A DNA stretch of 64,000 nucleotides from Pseudomonas sp. P5_109 (GTDB lineage Bacteria > Pseudomonadota > Gammaproteobacteria > Pseudomonadales > Pseudomonadaceae): contig NZ_CP125380.1 in the NCBI RefSeq assembly GCF_034009455.1, forward strand, positions 3,981,501 through 4,045,500. Direction: 5' to 3'. The translations under genes were made by a program, and so were the position numbers. The notes below the pieces were generated by a model that was not told where the DNA came from, made no database searches, and saw nothing but the letters and a program-made list of their open reading frames with translations. How positions within the stretch are numbered: the stretch's first letter is position 1; every line of letters begins with the position of its first letter. Below are positions 16,654-27,548 of the stretch, piece by piece.

Positions 16654-17214
16654 ATGACTCGATCAATACGCTTGTTCCTCTCGTTCTTCCTCGCGACTGC
16701 AGCATTGGCATCGGCCGGTTTACTGAACAATGCAGGAGCGGCCACCGCCGAGGATCTCAACGCCGATGCTCGACAAGCCTTGCAAACGCTGTACAAGACC
16801 CATCCTTTTTCCGAAACCATCTCGCACAAAGCCAAGGCTGTGCTGGTTTTTCCGAAAATCATCAAGGCAGGTCTTGTGTTCGGCGGCAGCTACGGTGAAG
16901 GCGTTTTAATGAAAGGCAGCAAAGTCGAGAACTACTACAACTCCGTCAGCGGTTCCTGGGGGCTGCAGGCCGGCGCCCAGTCGTACGGCTATGTGGTTTT
17001 CCTGATGACCGATAAAGCCGTGAAATATGTAGCCGAAACCAAGGGCTGGGAAATCGGTGTGGGGCCAACGGTTGTTGTGGTTGACGAAGGGGTTGCGAAG
17101 AACCTGTCCAGTTCGACGCTGAAAGACGACGCCTACGCGTTCATCTTCGACCAGCAAGGGCTGATGGCGGGTGTCAGTATCGAGGGAACGAAGATTTCCC
17201 TGATCAAGCGCTGA
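16654..17214 (+). CDS. Secreted Ysc84-like lipid-binding domain protein
   Basis: A 186-residue protein with a signal peptide (about residues 1-30, 'FLSFFLATAALASAG') and the Ysc84/SH3YL1 domain: 'AKAVLVFPKIIKAGLVFGGSYGEG', 'YYNSVSGSWGLQAGAQSYGY' and 'DAYAFIFDQQGLMAG'. Eukaryotic relatives bind phosphoinositides; the bacterial periplasmic versions have no settled role. GGAG eight bases upstream sets the ATG at 16654. Stands alone; an imperfect stem follows at 17238-17283. Confidence 0.87.
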   Translation: MTRSIRLFLSFFLATAALASAGLLNNAGAATAEDLNADARQALQTLYKTHPFSETISHKAKAVLVFPKIIKAGLVFGGSYGEGVLMKGSKVENYYNSVSGSWGLQAGAQSYGYVVFLMTDKAVKYVAETKGWEIGVGPTVVVVDEGVAKNLSSSTLKDDAYAFIFDQQGLMAGVSIEGTKISLIKR

Positions 17215-17237
17215 TGTCCGTCGTTTGATTGACCATC

Positions 17238-17283
17238 GGGAGCGTGATGACGGCCAGGCCTAGGCTACGCTGTCATCACTCCC
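17238..17283 (+). terminator. Candidate terminator hairpin after the Ysc84-like gene
   Basis: GGGAGCGTGATGAC pairs with GTCATCACTCCC over 12 bp with one bulged base around a 20-base loop. No T-run follows, so it may be a Rho-type or mRNA-end structure rather than an intrinsic terminator. Confidence 0.45.
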
Positions 17284-17404
17284 AGCGCACAAACGTACCT
17301 GGTGATTGCCGAACCGGTCTGTATCGACCGTTCATTGATACAGGTCCAGACATTGAATGACCGAATCCTGATAATGATTTTTCAGTTCTCCAGGTAGGCC
17401 TTAA

Positions 17405-18619
17405 ATGACTTCACAGCTCTTCCAGGTTCACGGCCTCGTGAGTTTTACACTCGCCATCCTCCTGCTTTTCCTCGGCAAGACCCTCGTCCAACACAACACC
17501 TTCCTGCGTCAATACTGTATTCCCGAATCGGTGGTCGGCGGCTTCGTCTGTGCGGCGGTGACGTCCTTGCTTTACTTCGGCCTGAATATCCAGATCGAAT
17601 TCGACCTGCAGGTTCGCGACACCCTGCTGCTCTATTTCTTTGCCGGCATTGGCTTGAAGTCGGACATGCGCCAACTGCTCAAGGGTGGGCGCCCGCTGCT
17701 GATCCTGCTGTTACTCGCCGCTGTGTTCATTCTCCTGCAGAACTCGCTGGGCATGGGTGTGGCCCAGGCGTTTGGGCTTGATCCCAAGGCGGGCTTGATG
17801 GTGGGCTCCATTTCCCTCACCGGTGGGGTGGGCACGACCCTGGCCTGGGCGCCGCTGTTCATCGATAAGCTGGGGATCAGTAACGCACACGAACTGGGCA
17901 TCGCCAGCAACACCGTCGGCCTGATTGCCGCTTGCGTCATCGGCGGCCCGATCGCCAACCGACTGATACATCGTTATCAGCTATCGACGTCGGGGGATGC
18001 TGCACTGGAAGTTGGCATTCTCGACCAGCAACCGAGCAAGCCACTGGACTACTACGACGTGCTCTGGGCCTGGATGTGGCTCAACCTGACCCTGATGGCC
18101 GGTTATGGGCTCAACCTGCTGCTGGTCGATGCCGGCGTCACCCTGCCCAAATTTGTCAGTTGCCTGTTCGCGGGCATCGTCATTCACCACATCGTTCTCG
18201 CCGTTGTGGGTGATCAACGCCTGAAAAGCTGGAGCGGTGCCAGCCAGGGCCTTTCGCTGATCTCCGACATCTGCCTGGGCATGTTCTTGACCATGGCCCT
18301 GATGGGGCTTCAGCTATGGCAACTGAGCGGCGCATTGATGTTCATTCTGTGCGCATTGACCCTGCAAATTCTGCTGACGGTCGCCTATACGTACTTTGTG
18401 GTGTTTCGCTTGATGGGGCGTGATTACGAAGCCTGCGTGATTGCTTCGGGATTCGGCGGGATTGCCCTCGGGTCCACCGCGACGGCCATCGTCAACATGT
18501 CGACCGTGACGCAAAAGTACGGCGCGGCGCACCAGGCGTTCCTGATCGTGCCGTTGGTCTGCGGCTTTTTCATTGACCTGGTCAATGCCGTGATCATCAG
18601 TATGTTCAGTGGCCTGTAG
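17405..18619 (+). CDS. gltS: Sodium/glutamate symporter GltS
   Basis: A 404-residue inner-membrane carrier with about ten to eleven hydrophobic segments and family hallmarks 'FFAGIGLKSDMRQLLKGG', 'GSISLTGGVGTTLAWAPLF' and the repeat-related 'IASGFGGIALGSTATAIVNM'. It couples glutamate uptake to sodium. Length equals the E. coli protein (about 401). Stands alone with a clear start (TAGG region upstream of the ATG). Confidence 0.95.
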   Translation: MTSQLFQVHGLVSFTLAILLLFLGKTLVQHNTFLRQYCIPESVVGGFVCAAVTSLLYFGLNIQIEFDLQVRDTLLLYFFAGIGLKSDMRQLLKGGRPLLILLLLAAVFILLQNSLGMGVAQAFGLDPKAGLMVGSISLTGGVGTTLAWAPLFIDKLGISNAHELGIASNTVGLIAACVIGGPIANRLIHRYQLSTSGDAALEVGILDQQPSKPLDYYDVLWAWMWLNLTLMAGYGLNLLLVDAGVTLPKFVSCLFAGIVIHHIVLAVVGDQRLKSWSGASQGLSLISDICLGMFLTMALMGLQLWQLSGALMFILCALTLQILLTVAYTYFVVFRLMGRDYEACVIASGFGGIALGSTATAIVNMSTVTQKYGAAHQAFLIVPLVCGFFIDLVNAVIISMFSGL

Positions 18620-18787
18620 CGAGCTCAACTCGACTCTCGGACGGCCAGACACGCCGAACTTGGGAAAGCAGACGAAAGGAGCAGCAGGATCGATGCCGCA
18701 AGGATAGGCTCAGGGAAAGAGTGTGCCCCCAGCCCTGATCCGGCCAGGTACGATCGCAAATGCGCCTGTTGCTACAGGGGAACCGGG

Positions 18788-19087
18788 ATGACGGGACATA
18801 CTGTACGCCAATGCTCGTCATGGATCCTGCTATCCCTGCTCGCCGTCGATCTGGCGTTGATAGCCGGCTGTTCAGGCAAATCCAGCGCGGCTCGCTACTC
18901 CGCCGCAAATATTGGCTCGGCCTGCTATGCAAAAGCACTCCCCACCGTCGGCGAAGGTGGCCTCGCCTGGGGCGACACCTTGAGCATGGCCCGGCAGAAA
19001 TCCCTGAGCAATTGCGCCCGCTATGCCGGCCGATCGGGCGGCACACCGAGCACCTGCCAAGTGGTGCTGGCAGAATGTAAGCACTGA
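18788..19087 (+). CDS. Small predicted lipoprotein of unknown function
   Basis: A 99-residue protein with a hydrophobic leader (about residues 11-26) ending in a lipobox-like 'LIAGC', so Cys28 is probably lipidated. The mature part has four further cysteines that could form disulphides ('SACYAKA', 'SNCARYAG', 'STCQVVLAEC'). AGGGGAA upstream supports the ATG. No family recognised. Confidence 0.65.
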   Translation: MTGHTVRQCSSWILLSLLAVDLALIAGCSGKSSAARYSAANIGSACYAKALPTVGEGGLAWGDTLSMARQKSLSNCARYAGRSGGTPSTCQVVLAECKH

Positions 19088-19246
19088 TGGGCGGTTTTTC
19101 GTTTCTGCGCCGCTTTTGCGTTTCTGTGCGACAGATCCCACTTCAGGGGCTCCCGCTTCACAGGCTCGTGGTGTTAGTTTTGAGATGTTTCTGACAAAGC
19201 GATCAGATATTTCTTACAACCCGCCTGCAAAGGAATGCCCCCAGCA

Positions 19247-20986
19247 ATGGATTTTTCACTCAAGCACCTGGCTGCGACCACCCTCATGCTCGCCAGCCTT
19301 TCGTCGTTCACCACGGCTGCGCAAGCCAACATCACGCCAGAACAGAGCGCGGTCATCCTCAAGACTTTCAATGATGCGTCGGTCAAGGATTTCAGGCAGT
19401 TCCTCGCCAGCCTGGCCAAGAGCGATATCGCCAGGACCGACAACCTCGGCGCGGCCATCGGTGCCTTCCTCGACAACAAGACGCTGTCCGCCGAGCAGCA
19501 GAACGAAATCCATCGTTTGCTCGGTCTTTATGCCCGGGTGAAATACGGCAGCGCCGCCACCGAAACCTTGAAGGAACTGGTGGCCATTCCGACAGTGAAC
19601 GTGGAAGGGGTGGCCCAGCACGACAATCCCGAATTCCTCAAGATCGCCGAGAAGATCAAGGGCCTCGCCCAGGCGTTCAACCTGAACTTCCGCAACATCG
19701 ACAACCGCGTCTACGAGATTTCCCTCGAAGGCAGCGGCGATGAAGTCGTGGGCATTCACGCCCACGCCGATGTGGTGCCGGTGACACCGGAGAACTGGGT
19801 GCTGCAGGACGGCACCCGCCTCGACCCGTTCAAGGTCACCCTGATTGGCGATCGCATGTATGGCCGCGGCACCGAGGATGACAAGAACGGCATCGTGGTG
19901 GCGCTCTACGCCATGAAGATCATCAAGGAAGAAAAGCTGCCGCTGGCGCGCAACTTCAAGCTGCTGGTCGACACCACCGAAGAGACCACGGGCGACGCCA
20001 TCCCCTACTACTTCGAACGCAACCCGACGCCCAACTACAACCTGGCGCTCGATGGCGGCTACCCGGTGGTGATCGCCGAAAAAGGCTACGGCACCGTCAT
20101 GGCCAGCTTCGCCAAGCGCGCTGGCGAGGGCAAAGGCGCGGAGATCATCTCGATGACCGGCGGCCTGGCCACCAACCAGATTCCGTCAACATCGGTCGCG
20201 ACCCTGGTAACCGACAAGCCCGCCGAACTGGCCGCCAGCCTGCAAACCGCCGGCAGCGAATATGCCAAGCGCAACGGCGGCAACTTCGAAGTGACGGCCA
20301 AGGTCGACGGCAAGGACGTCAAGTTGACGGTCACCGGCGTGTCCGCGCACTCCTCCGAGCCCGAGTCCGGCGTCAACCCGGTGGCCAGGATGCTCGACTT
20401 CATCAATAGCCTCGACGGCAAGGTGGCGCTCAAGCACAACCAGATCACTGACGCCGCCCGCTACGCCGCCGACAACTGGGGACTGGACTACTTGGGTGGC
20501 AAGTTGGGGGTTGGTTTTGCCGATGAGTTCATGGGCCCGCTGACCACGTCCCTGACCTATGTCGGGATGGACGACAAAACCTTCAAACTCGCGGTCAACC
20601 TGCGCGTACCGAAGGGCAAGTCGCCGGAGGCGCTCAAAGCCGAAATCGCCGGCAAGCTGGATGCCTGGAGCAAGAAGACCAGCATCGCACCGGTCTTCGA
20701 CCTGTCGATCGCCGAACCGATGTACCGCAACCCCGAGGGTGAATGGGTCAAGGCCCTGCTCGCGGTGGCCAGCGAAAACCTCGGCATGGAACACAAGTTC
20801 GGCACTTCCGCAGGTGCTACGTCCGTGCATGAACTGCCCAACGGCGTGCAATTCGGCCTGGCCATGCCGGACGTCAAATACACCGGTCACAACGACAACG
20901 AGTTCAAGACCACCGAGCAGTTCCTGCTGGACTTGCAGATCGTCACCGAAATGATGGGCCGCATCGGGCAATTGCCGAAGCTCTGA
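19247..20986 (+). CDS. Secreted M20-family dipeptidase
   Basis: A 579-residue zinc peptidase with a signal peptide ('TLMLASLSSFTTAAQA', cleavage near residue 27). M20 metal sites are seen in order: 'GIHAHADVVPV' (His and Asp), 'GRGTEDDKNG' (bridging Asp), 'DTTEETTG' (catalytic Glu pair) and 'TGHNDNEF' (C-terminal His). It resembles the PepV/carnosinase-like dipeptidases, and its length is inflated by an N-terminal helical segment and the lid domain. Start: ATG at 19247 follows AAGGA at long spacing; an ATG at 19235 would add four residues. Probably degrades periplasmic peptides. Confidence 0.88.
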   Translation: MDFSLKHLAATTLMLASLSSFTTAAQANITPEQSAVILKTFNDASVKDFRQFLASLAKSDIARTDNLGAAIGAFLDNKTLSAEQQNEIHRLLGLYARVKYGSAATETLKELVAIPTVNVEGVAQHDNPEFLKIAEKIKGLAQAFNLNFRNIDNRVYEISLEGSGDEVVGIHAHADVVPVTPENWVLQDGTRLDPFKVTLIGDRMYGRGTEDDKNGIVVALYAMKIIKEEKLPLARNFKLLVDTTEETTGDAIPYYFERNPTPNYNLALDGGYPVVIAEKGYGTVMASFAKRAGEGKGAEIISMTGGLATNQIPSTSVATLVTDKPAELAASLQTAGSEYAKRNGGNFEVTAKVDGKDVKLTVTGVSAHSSEPESGVNPVARMLDFINSLDGKVALKHNQITDAARYAADNWGLDYLGGKLGVGFADEFMGPLTTSLTYVGMDDKTFKLAVNLRVPKGKSPEALKAEIAGKLDAWSKKTSIAPVFDLSIAEPMYRNPEGEWVKALLAVASENLGMEHKFGTSAGATSVHELPNGVQFGLAMPDVKYTGHNDNEFKTTEQFLLDLQIVTEMMGRIGQLPKL

Positions 20987-20993
20987 CCCCCTT

Positions 20994-21018
20994 CGGGCCC
21001 GCCTTCCTGGCGGGTCCG
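20994..21018 (+). terminator. Hairpin after the dipeptidase
   Basis: CGGGCCCGCC and GGCGGGTCCG form a 10-bp stem with one wobble pair and loop TTCCT, eight bases after the stop codon. A T-run is lacking. Also lies between convergent genes. Confidence 0.5.
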
Positions 21019-21043
21019 ATTGCAGACCTGTGGTTGGCGCACG

Positions 21044-21571
21044 CTATGGCACCTGGGGCACCCGCCATGACATTGCACAGCGACTATCGGGTGCAAAACC
21101 GCAGGCATATTCCTGAGCCAGGATCTCTGCCAGGCGCTTATCCAACGTTGCCCCCGCACAATGCTCAAACCCCAGCCGCCGGTAAAAGGGCGCGTTCCAG
21201 GGCACCTGTGTGAACGTTGTCAGCGTCACCAAAGCCAGCTGTTGCAATCGCGCATAGTCCATCGCCGTTTCCACCAGTTTTCGCCCCCAGCCCTGCCCCT
21301 GCGCGGACCGCCTGACCGACAACTCGTAGATATGAAGATCGCTGCCGTGGCGTTCTGCGCTCAGGAAACCTTGAGGCCGGGCATCAGCATCGACTGCCAC
21401 CCAGCACGTTGAAAACGCGATCAACTGCCTGTGACGTTCGACTGTCATGGTGGCGGCGTCCGCCAGCCAACCCAGTTCTTCGATCGAACGGAATGCTTGC
21501 GCAGCGCTCCGTTCAATACGGGGCAACAAATGCGCGTCATCGGGTAAAGCCAGGCGAATGTGTGCAGGCAT
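21044..21571 (-). CDS. GNAT-family N-acetyltransferase
   Basis: A 175-residue protein with the GNAT core: 'HIRLALPDDAHLLPRIERS' at the N terminus, 'LHIYELSVRRSAQGQGWGRKLVETAMDYA' containing the acetyl-CoA pyrophosphate loop (Q-G-Q-G-W-G), and 'NAPFYRRLGFEH' near the end. The start at 21571 is placed at the family's N terminus; upstream frame to 21664 looks untranslated. Substrate unknown. Confidence 0.85.
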   Translation of the reverse strand: MPAHIRLALPDDAHLLPRIERSAAQAFRSIEELGWLADAATMTVERHRQLIAFSTCWVAVDADARPQGFLSAERHGSDLHIYELSVRRSAQGQGWGRKLVETAMDYARLQQLALVTLTTFTQVPWNAPFYRRLGFEHCAGATLDKRLAEILAQEYACGFAPDSRCAMSWRVPQVP

Positions 21572-21673
21572 TTTTTTCGAAATAATGGGGTGCTGGCCTG
21601 AAATTCTACACGGCCTGAGCCGGGTATGAGGATTGTTGGAAACACGACTCGCATGTCCGCTCATGGCGATGGA

Positions 21674-24600
21674 TCAGGACAGGTTTTCCAGCAACTCCAG
21701 CGCCTGATCGAAGTCAAAGCACTCCGCTTGCCGCACAACCCGAAGCAACTGCTCGGTCATCCGCGGGTCTGAAGCCAGCCCCTGCAGTTTGAGCAAGGCC
21801 GTCAGCGCCTGGGTGTCGCTCTCGGCCAGCAGAGACCGGGCGTGGGCCAATTGCACATGCCACTCGCTGCCCGGTGGCACGCTCGATGAGTCTGCGGACG
21901 ATGTCGCTTCGCCGAGCACCGACAATCCTTCCAGCACCGGTGTCAGGCAGCGTTCAACCTCCGCCAGCCGGTCGGCCAGCTCCTGCTGCGCCCCATCGCT
22001 TTGGCATGCCTGCTCCAGCGCGGCGGCGGCGTTCGCCACTTCAACGGCACCAATGTTGCCCGCCGTACCCCGTAAGGTGTGGGCCAGCCTGACCACCGCC
22101 GAAGGATCGCCTTGACCTCGGGCAGCCAGGAACTCGGCGCAAAAAGCCTGGTGGCTGGAGCGAAACTTGCGCAGCAGGCGCAGATAGAGTTCGACCTTGC
22201 CCATGCAGGTGCCCAGGCCCGCGTTCAAATCAATACCGGGAAGGCTGGCTGGCAGACTCGCCGCTGACTCCGTGGTGAGCGCTGAAACATCGGCCGACTT
22301 CGCGCCACGGTCAGCTCGCGGATGTATCCACTTGGCCAACGTGGCGAACATGTCGTCGACGTTCAAGGGCTTGGAGATGTGGTCGTTCATGCCGCAGGCC
22401 AGCGCCCGCTCGCGGTCTCCCGCCATGGCATTGGCCGTCATGGCGATCACTGGCAGATTCGCCCAACGTGACTGCTCACGTATCTTGCGGGTCGCGGTAT
22501 ACCCGTCCATCACCGGCATCTGGCAGTCCATCAATACACCATCGAATTGCCCGTCACGCTCAAGTTGCGCGAGTGCCTCTTCACCGTGAATGGCCAGACA
22601 CAGCTCGATCCCGGCGCTCTCCAGCAGTTCACCGGCCAGCTCGCGATTCAGCTCATTGTCTTCCACCAACAGCAATCGCGCGCCACGCAGGCTGGCCATG
22701 GCGCTGGCGCTCTGACCGAGTCGTTCGCTGGTGCGGGTATCGGCCTGGGGTATCTTGCCGAGCACTGTGCCCAGCGCCTCAAGCAAAGTGGACGGCGTCA
22801 CTGGCTTGGTCAGTACCACCGGCAGTTGAATGCCGTGCCGGCTGGCCACTTCGCGAGCCTCTTCGCGACCGAAAGCCGTGACCATGATCACCGACGGCGT
22901 TTGCGCCAGTTTGGCGGCACGCATCTGCCGTACCGTCTCCACACCGTCCATGCCGGGCATGCGCCAATCCATCAGCACCAGATCATAGGGCAGCACCTTG
23001 GCTTCGGCCTCCACCAGCATGTCCAGTGCGGCCCGACCACTGTGCGCAACGTCCACTTCCACGCCAAAGCTGCGCGCCATGCTGGACAGGATCTCGCGCG
23101 CGCTGGCGTTGTCATCGACCACCAGCACACGGCTGCCCAGTAATTCGTCGGCGGTCACCATGCGCCGCAGTTGATTGTCGCGCTGCACGCCCAGGCTCAC
23201 CTCGAAATGAAAAGTGGAACCAAGGCCCGGCTCACTCTCGACCCAGATGTGTCCGCCCATCAATTCCACCAGATGCCGGGAGATGGCCAGGCCCAACCCG
23301 GTGCCACCGTACTTGCGGGTGGTGGAGCTATCGGCCTGGCTGAACGGTTGAAACAGGCGCGAGCACTGCTCGGTACTCATGCCGATCCCGCTGTCACGTA
23401 CCCAGAAATGCAACTGTACCTGCTCTGCTGCCGAGCCGCGCCGCTCTACTCCGAGCACGATTTCGCCCTGCTCGGTGAACTTCGTCGCGTTGTTGCCCAG
23501 GTTGATCAGCACCTGGCCAAGTCGCAATGGATCGCCGATCAAGGCGGTCGGCAGTTCGGCATCTGTACTGAACAGCAATTCCAGGCCTTTATCCTCGGCT
23601 TTCAGGCCAATCATGCTGGCAAAGCTGTCGAGCACGTCCTCAAGGTGGAAAGGAATGTGTTCCAGGTGCATCTTGCCGGCCTCGATCCTCGAGAAGTCGA
23701 GGATGTCGTTGATGATCACCAGCAGGTACTCCGCCGAGCGATGGACCTTTTCGATGTAGTTGCGTTGGCGATGGTCGAGTTCGGTTCGCAGTGCCAGGTA
23801 GCTCATGCCGATGATGGCGTTCATCGGCGTGCGGATCTCGTGACTCATGGTGGCGAGGAAATTGCTCTTGGCCCGGGTCGCCTCTTCTGCGGCCTCGCGG
23901 GCGCGCTGTACCTCGGCCTCGGCGATCTTGCGCGCGGTGATGTCGAAGTACCAGTTGGCCCCCATGCCCCGCTCTCCCGGCGTCATCGTGACGGACGAAA
24001 CCAGTACGTCGACGCGCCCGCCTGTGGCACGTTTCAGGGTCGTCTCGAAGTTCAGCACCGGACCTTGCGATGCCGCTTCAAGAAAGCGCTGGTGCGCCGC
24101 AGGGTCGACCCAGAACTGCCCCGGATCCACACCCTCGAGCTCAGCCAGACGCGTTCCGAACAAGCTGTCGAACTGCGGATTGCAGTAGGTCGGACGGCCA
24201 TCGACGTCTCTGATCACCATGGCCACCGGGCTGCTGTCCAGGACCGAGCGCAACTGTGCCTCGCTGGCCTTGAGTGCCGCCTGCAGATGACGGCGTTCGC
24301 TCACGTCACGCACCGATGCGCACACGCATGCTCCACCCCCTTCCAGGCTCGGCAGGTGTGACAGGCTGATCTCTGCCGAGAACAGACTGCCGTCCTTGCG
24401 CACGCCTTGCAGGTCGTCGAGGTTGGCGCCCATCTGGCGGGTTTCGCCGTGGGCCATGAAGCCTTTGCGCAGCGCCACGTGGCGCCCTCGACTGGCCAAC
24501 GGCACCAGGCGATCGATGGACTCGCCGAGCAGCTCACCGGCGCTATAGCCGAACAACTGATCCAGTTGGCGATTGGTGCGCAGGATCTGTCCTTCGGCAT

Positions 24601-26071
24601 CCACCACTAGCATGCCGTCCGGCGCCGCTTCGATAATCCCGCGATACCAGGCTTCGGTGGCGCGCAACGCCGATTGCTGGGATTCGAGTGCTTGCGCCTG
24701 CTGCTCCAGTTGCAGCGCCTGTTCCGCCATTTCGTTGGCCTGGCGCCGGGTTTCCGCCAACAGGGTCTTGACCGCCTGATTACGCTCGAGAATCGCCATG
24801 GCTGCGGCCAAACGTGGGGTGGCTTCCTGCAACAGCAGCAATTCGCGCTCGCCCAAGGGTTCCAGGCCAGCCAGTTCGAGCACTCCCAGCAAGCGCTCGC
24901 CACGCACAATGGGTTGCAGCAGCAGGCAGCGGGCCGGGACCTCGCCCAGCGGCGAGCGCAAGCGCCAGTATTGCTCCGGCATCGCCTGAAACTGACGTGG
25001 CAGGCGATCCACCGCGCACTGCCCCAGCAGGCCATCGCCGAACATGACTTGCGCCTCGGGTGGCCGCTCGGAATCGGTGGCATAACGCCCCATCAGCTGC
25101 AGCGTCCCGGCGTCCTCCTGTGCGCTGTACAGCACCCCTTGGCAAATTCCGTGCAGGCTCGCCATGCATTGCAGGAACACCTGCGCCAGTTCCTCCGGCG
25201 TTTCTGCCTGCTGCAGATCGACCTGCAATTGTGCGGTATGCGCCTTGATCCAGCGTTGACGCTCAAGTTGTTGGGACTCGGTCTGCAGTTTGGCGATGGC
25301 CCGCGCCAGATCACCCGTTTCGTTGTTCAGGTCGGTATGGGGAATCGGTTGATCGAGCTGCCCCGAGGCCAAGTGATCGACCGCCACTCGCACCCGGTTG
25401 AGCGGATTGCGAATCGACTGGCTGACGACCCAGGACAACAGCAATGCCAGCGACAAGCCACCGAACAACAGTACGTAAGTGAGCATGGTGCTGTGCTCGG
25501 CAAACTCGGCGATGTCCTTGGCCGTGTCGCGAATCGAGGCTTCCTTGATCTGGGCGATCGCATACAAAAGGGCGTCGGCCTGCTCGGCGATTTGCTGGAA
25601 CTCAGTGCTATTGAGCAGCAAAAGCGCCTTGCTCTGCTGGCCCTGGTCGATCAACACGAAGGCCCGGTCGCTTTGGCCCTGCAATTGTTGCAACAGCAGG
25701 TCGAATTCAGCCAGACGCGCCAGGTTTTCCGCACGCTTGAGGGTCACTTTTGCATGGGCCACCGCCTGCTGCAGGCGATCCTGGGTATCACGCAACCGCT
25801 GCAGGGATTCGACGCGAATCTGTGCGCTGTCGGTGCCCACCGCACGCTGCAATCCTTGCATCATTTGCGGCAGGAGCACCCGTGCTTCCTGCAGGTGCTC
25901 CATGCCGACCAGTTCCTGCAGATAGAGGTTCTGCATGTCCTGCTTCAGCGATTGCTGCGTGCGCAGGCTTTGCACGCCGAGCACCAGCACCAACAGCAGC
26001 AGCGCAGCGAAACCCAGGATCAGTTTGTGAAGCAGCGCCAGGCGCTCAAGCAGGTTGCGCAATCGGGCCAT
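21674..26071 (-). CDS. Large hybrid sensor histidine kinase (HAMP-GAF-PAS-PAS-HisKA-REC-REC-HPt)
   Basis: A 1465-residue membrane kinase. Order: helix 17-36, periplasmic helical sensor region to about 195, helix 197-216, HAMP about 217-270, GAF-like about 290-430, coiled coil 430-470, PAS about 475-590, PAS about 605-715, HisKA with His744 in '[10 protein letters not shown]', HATPase about 840-960, receiver 1 with Asp1035, receiver 2 with Asp1182, and HPt with His1331 in '[11 protein letters not shown]'. All phosphorelay residues are present. GAGG six bases before the ATG at 26071 fixes the start. The HD-GYP gene lies 51 bases upstream of it on the same strand, so the two are probably one operon controlling c-di-GMP output. 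Confidence 0.93.
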   Translation of the reverse strand: MARLRNLLERLALLHKLILGFAALLLLVLVLGVQSLRTQQSLKQDMQNLYLQELVGMEHLQEARVLLPQMMQGLQRAVGTDSAQIRVESLQRLRDTQDRLQQAVAHAKVTLKRAENLARLAEFDLLLQQLQGQSDRAFVLIDQGQQSKALLLLNSTEFQQIAEQADALLYAIAQIKEASIRDTAKDIAEFAEHSTMLTYVLLFGGLSLALLLSWVVSQSIRNPLNRVRVAVDHLASGQLDQPIPHTDLNNETGDLARAIAKLQTESQQLERQRWIKAHTAQLQVDLQQAETPEELAQVFLQCMASLHGICQGVLYSAQEDAGTLQLMGRYATDSERPPEAQVMFGDGLLGQCAVDRLPRQFQAMPEQYWRLRSPLGEVPARCLLLQPIVRGERLLGVLELAGLEPLGERELLLLQEATPRLAAAMAILERNQAVKTLLAETRRQANEMAEQALQLEQQAQALESQQSALRATEAWYRGIIEAAPDGMLVVDAEGQILRTNRQLDQLFGYSAGELLGESIDRLVPLASRGRHVALRKGFMAHGETRQMGANLDDLQGVRKDGSLFSAEISLSHLPSLEGGGACVCASVRDVSERRHLQAALKASEAQLRSVLDSSPVAMVIRDVDGRPTYCNPQFDSLFGTRLAELEGVDPGQFWVDPAAHQRFLEAASQGPVLNFETTLKRATGGRVDVLVSSVTMTPGERGMGANWYFDITARKIAEAEVQRAREAAEEATRAKSNFLATMSHEIRTPMNAIIGMSYLALRTELDHRQRNYIEKVHRSAEYLLVIINDILDFSRIEAGKMHLEHIPFHLEDVLDSFASMIGLKAEDKGLELLFSTDAELPTALIGDPLRLGQVLINLGNNATKFTEQGEIVLGVERRGSAAEQVQLHFWVRDSGIGMSTEQCSRLFQPFSQADSSTTRKYGGTGLGLAISRHLVELMGGHIWVESEPGLGSTFHFEVSLGVQRDNQLRRMVTADELLGSRVLVVDDNASAREILSSMARSFGVEVDVAHSGRAALDMLVEAEAKVLPYDLVLMDWRMPGMDGVETVRQMRAAKLAQTPSVIMVTAFGREEAREVASRHGIQLPVVLTKPVTPSTLLEALGTVLGKIPQADTRTSERLGQSASAMASLRGARLLLVEDNELNRELAGELLESAGIELCLAIHGEEALAQLERDGQFDGVLMDCQMPVMDGYTATRKIREQSRWANLPVIAMTANAMAGDRERALACGMNDHISKPLNVDDMFATLAKWIHPRADRGAKSADVSALTTESAASLPASLPGIDLNAGLGTCMGKVELYLRLLRKFRSSHQAFCAEFLAARGQGDPSAVVRLAHTLRGTAGNIGAVEVANAAAALEQACQSDGAQQELADRLAEVERCLTPVLEGLSVLGEATSSADSSSVPPGSEWHVQLAHARSLLAESDTQALTALLKLQGLASDPRMTEQLLRVVRQAECFDFDQALELLENLS

Positions 26072-26122
26072 GACTATCCTCAAGGACCTGGTGAAAACAC
26101 TGACAAAGGGGTAACAGCGGGT

Positions 26123-27280
26123 TCACGGAGTCTGGCCGGTACGCTCCAGGGCCGCCCGCTTGGCGGCCATGTCCTGATCGGTATCGGCGAAACGCGCGGC
26201 AATGGTCTGGAACTGTTCAACGCAATCGAGGAAGGCATCGCAGACGTCCGGATCGAAGTGCGTGCCTCGCCCCTGACGAATAATCTCGACGGCCTGCGCG
26301 TGAGGCATCCCCAATTTATAGACCCGACGGCTGATCAACGCGTCATAGACGTCCGCTACTGCCATCAACCGGGCGCTGATGGGGATGTCGTCACCCGCCA
26401 GCGCTTGGGGATACCCGCTGCCGTCCCACTTTTCCTGGTGACTGTAGGCAATCTCCTTGGCCAGGCTGAGGAACTCGCAGCGAATGCCGAGCTGGTCCTC
26501 GGCATGCTGGATGGCGTCACGCCCGAGCGTCGTATGAGTCTTCATGATCTCGAACTCTTGCTCGGTGTAGCGTCCCGGCTTGAGCAGGATATGGTCGGGA
26601 ATGCCGATTTTGCCGATGTCGTGCAGCGGCGCCGACTTGAACAACAACGCGATGGTGTCGTCGGTAAGAAAATGACTGAAACGCGGATGATCACGCAGAT
26701 GCTCGGCCAGCACCTTGATGTAGTGCTGGGTCCGCCGGATATGGTTGCCCGTTTCGTTGTCGCGAGTCTCGGCCAGTGAAGCCATGGCCTGGATGGCCAC
26801 ATCCTGGATCGCAATCACCTCGCGGGTCCGGCGCGCCACTTCCTTTTCCAGATAGTCGTTGTGATCACGCAGGAAGTCTTGCGCGGCCTTGAGCTTGAGC
26901 TGGGTATCCACCCGCGCCAGGACCAGCGCCGGCCTGATCGGTTTGGTGATGTAGTCGACAGCGCCCAGCTCCAGGCCAAGGATCTCGTCTTCGGTCGCGG
27001 CCATGGCCGTCAGAAAGATGATCGGAATGTCGCGGGTACGCGCGTCACGCTTGAGCTGCTGCGCCACCTCATGGCCCGATAGCCCGGGCATCATCACATC
27101 TAGCAGGATAAGGTCCGGAAGTGTGTCGCCCTGAAGTACGCGTAAAGCCTTTTCACCGCTATTGGCGGCCTTGACCCGGTAGCGATCCTTGAGCAGATCA
27201 GTCATCAGCATCAGGTTATCGGGTGTGTCATCGACCACCAGGAGGGTCGGCGGGCTGTAATGACTCTGTTCGGCACTCAT
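26123..27280 (-). CDS. Response regulator with HD-GYP domain (c-di-GMP phosphodiesterase type)
   Basis: A 385-residue protein: receiver domain residues 10-130 with phospho-Asp61 ('LLDVMMPG') and Lys113, then HD-GYP with His220-Asp221 ('PLHDIGKIGIPDHIL') and the GYP triplet at 289-291. HD-GYP proteins hydrolyse cyclic di-GMP. GGGAG nine bases before the ATG at 27280 decides the start; a longer frame to 27562 would add 94 residues that do not look coding. Together with the hybrid kinase it forms a plausible cognate signalling pair. Confidence 0.93.
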   Translation of the reverse strand: MSAEQSHYSPPTLLVVDDTPDNLMLMTDLLKDRYRVKAANSGEKALRVLQGDTLPDLILLDVMMPGLSGHEVAQQLKRDARTRDIPIIFLTAMAATEDEILGLELGAVDYITKPIRPALVLARVDTQLKLKAAQDFLRDHNDYLEKEVARRTREVIAIQDVAIQAMASLAETRDNETGNHIRRTQHYIKVLAEHLRDHPRFSHFLTDDTIALLFKSAPLHDIGKIGIPDHILLKPGRYTEQEFEIMKTHTTLGRDAIQHAEDQLGIRCEFLSLAKEIAYSHQEKWDGSGYPQALAGDDIPISARLMAVADVYDALISRRVYKLGMPHAQAVEIIRQGRGTHFDPDVCDAFLDCVEQFQTIAARFADTDQDMAAKRAALERTGQTP

Positions 27281-27548
27281 GGCGGATGGCTCCCTTGCCC
27301 GACATAGATACTCCAAGGCAACACGTCTCACTGCCGCCCCAGCGCACGAAAGCTTAGCTGCTGTTTTGCAGGGCTGCCCGACGTCGAGCGAAGCCATTGC
27401 CCTCATATCGTTGGTCAATAGTCTGTTTGAGGTATTACCCAAGGCTGACCTTGATTGACTATGACGCCAGGGATTTTCGGTCATTCGGGTGGACCAGGCA
27501 GCACGACCGCTGCTCCATCCATCAACCGCAACGAGGAGCTCGATAGCT

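Noticed and set aside
24674..26779. 701-codon plus-strand open frame antisense to the hybrid kinase
   Set aside because: Gln/His/Leu-rich shadow of the kinase, no ribosome site, crosses the gap between two real genes.
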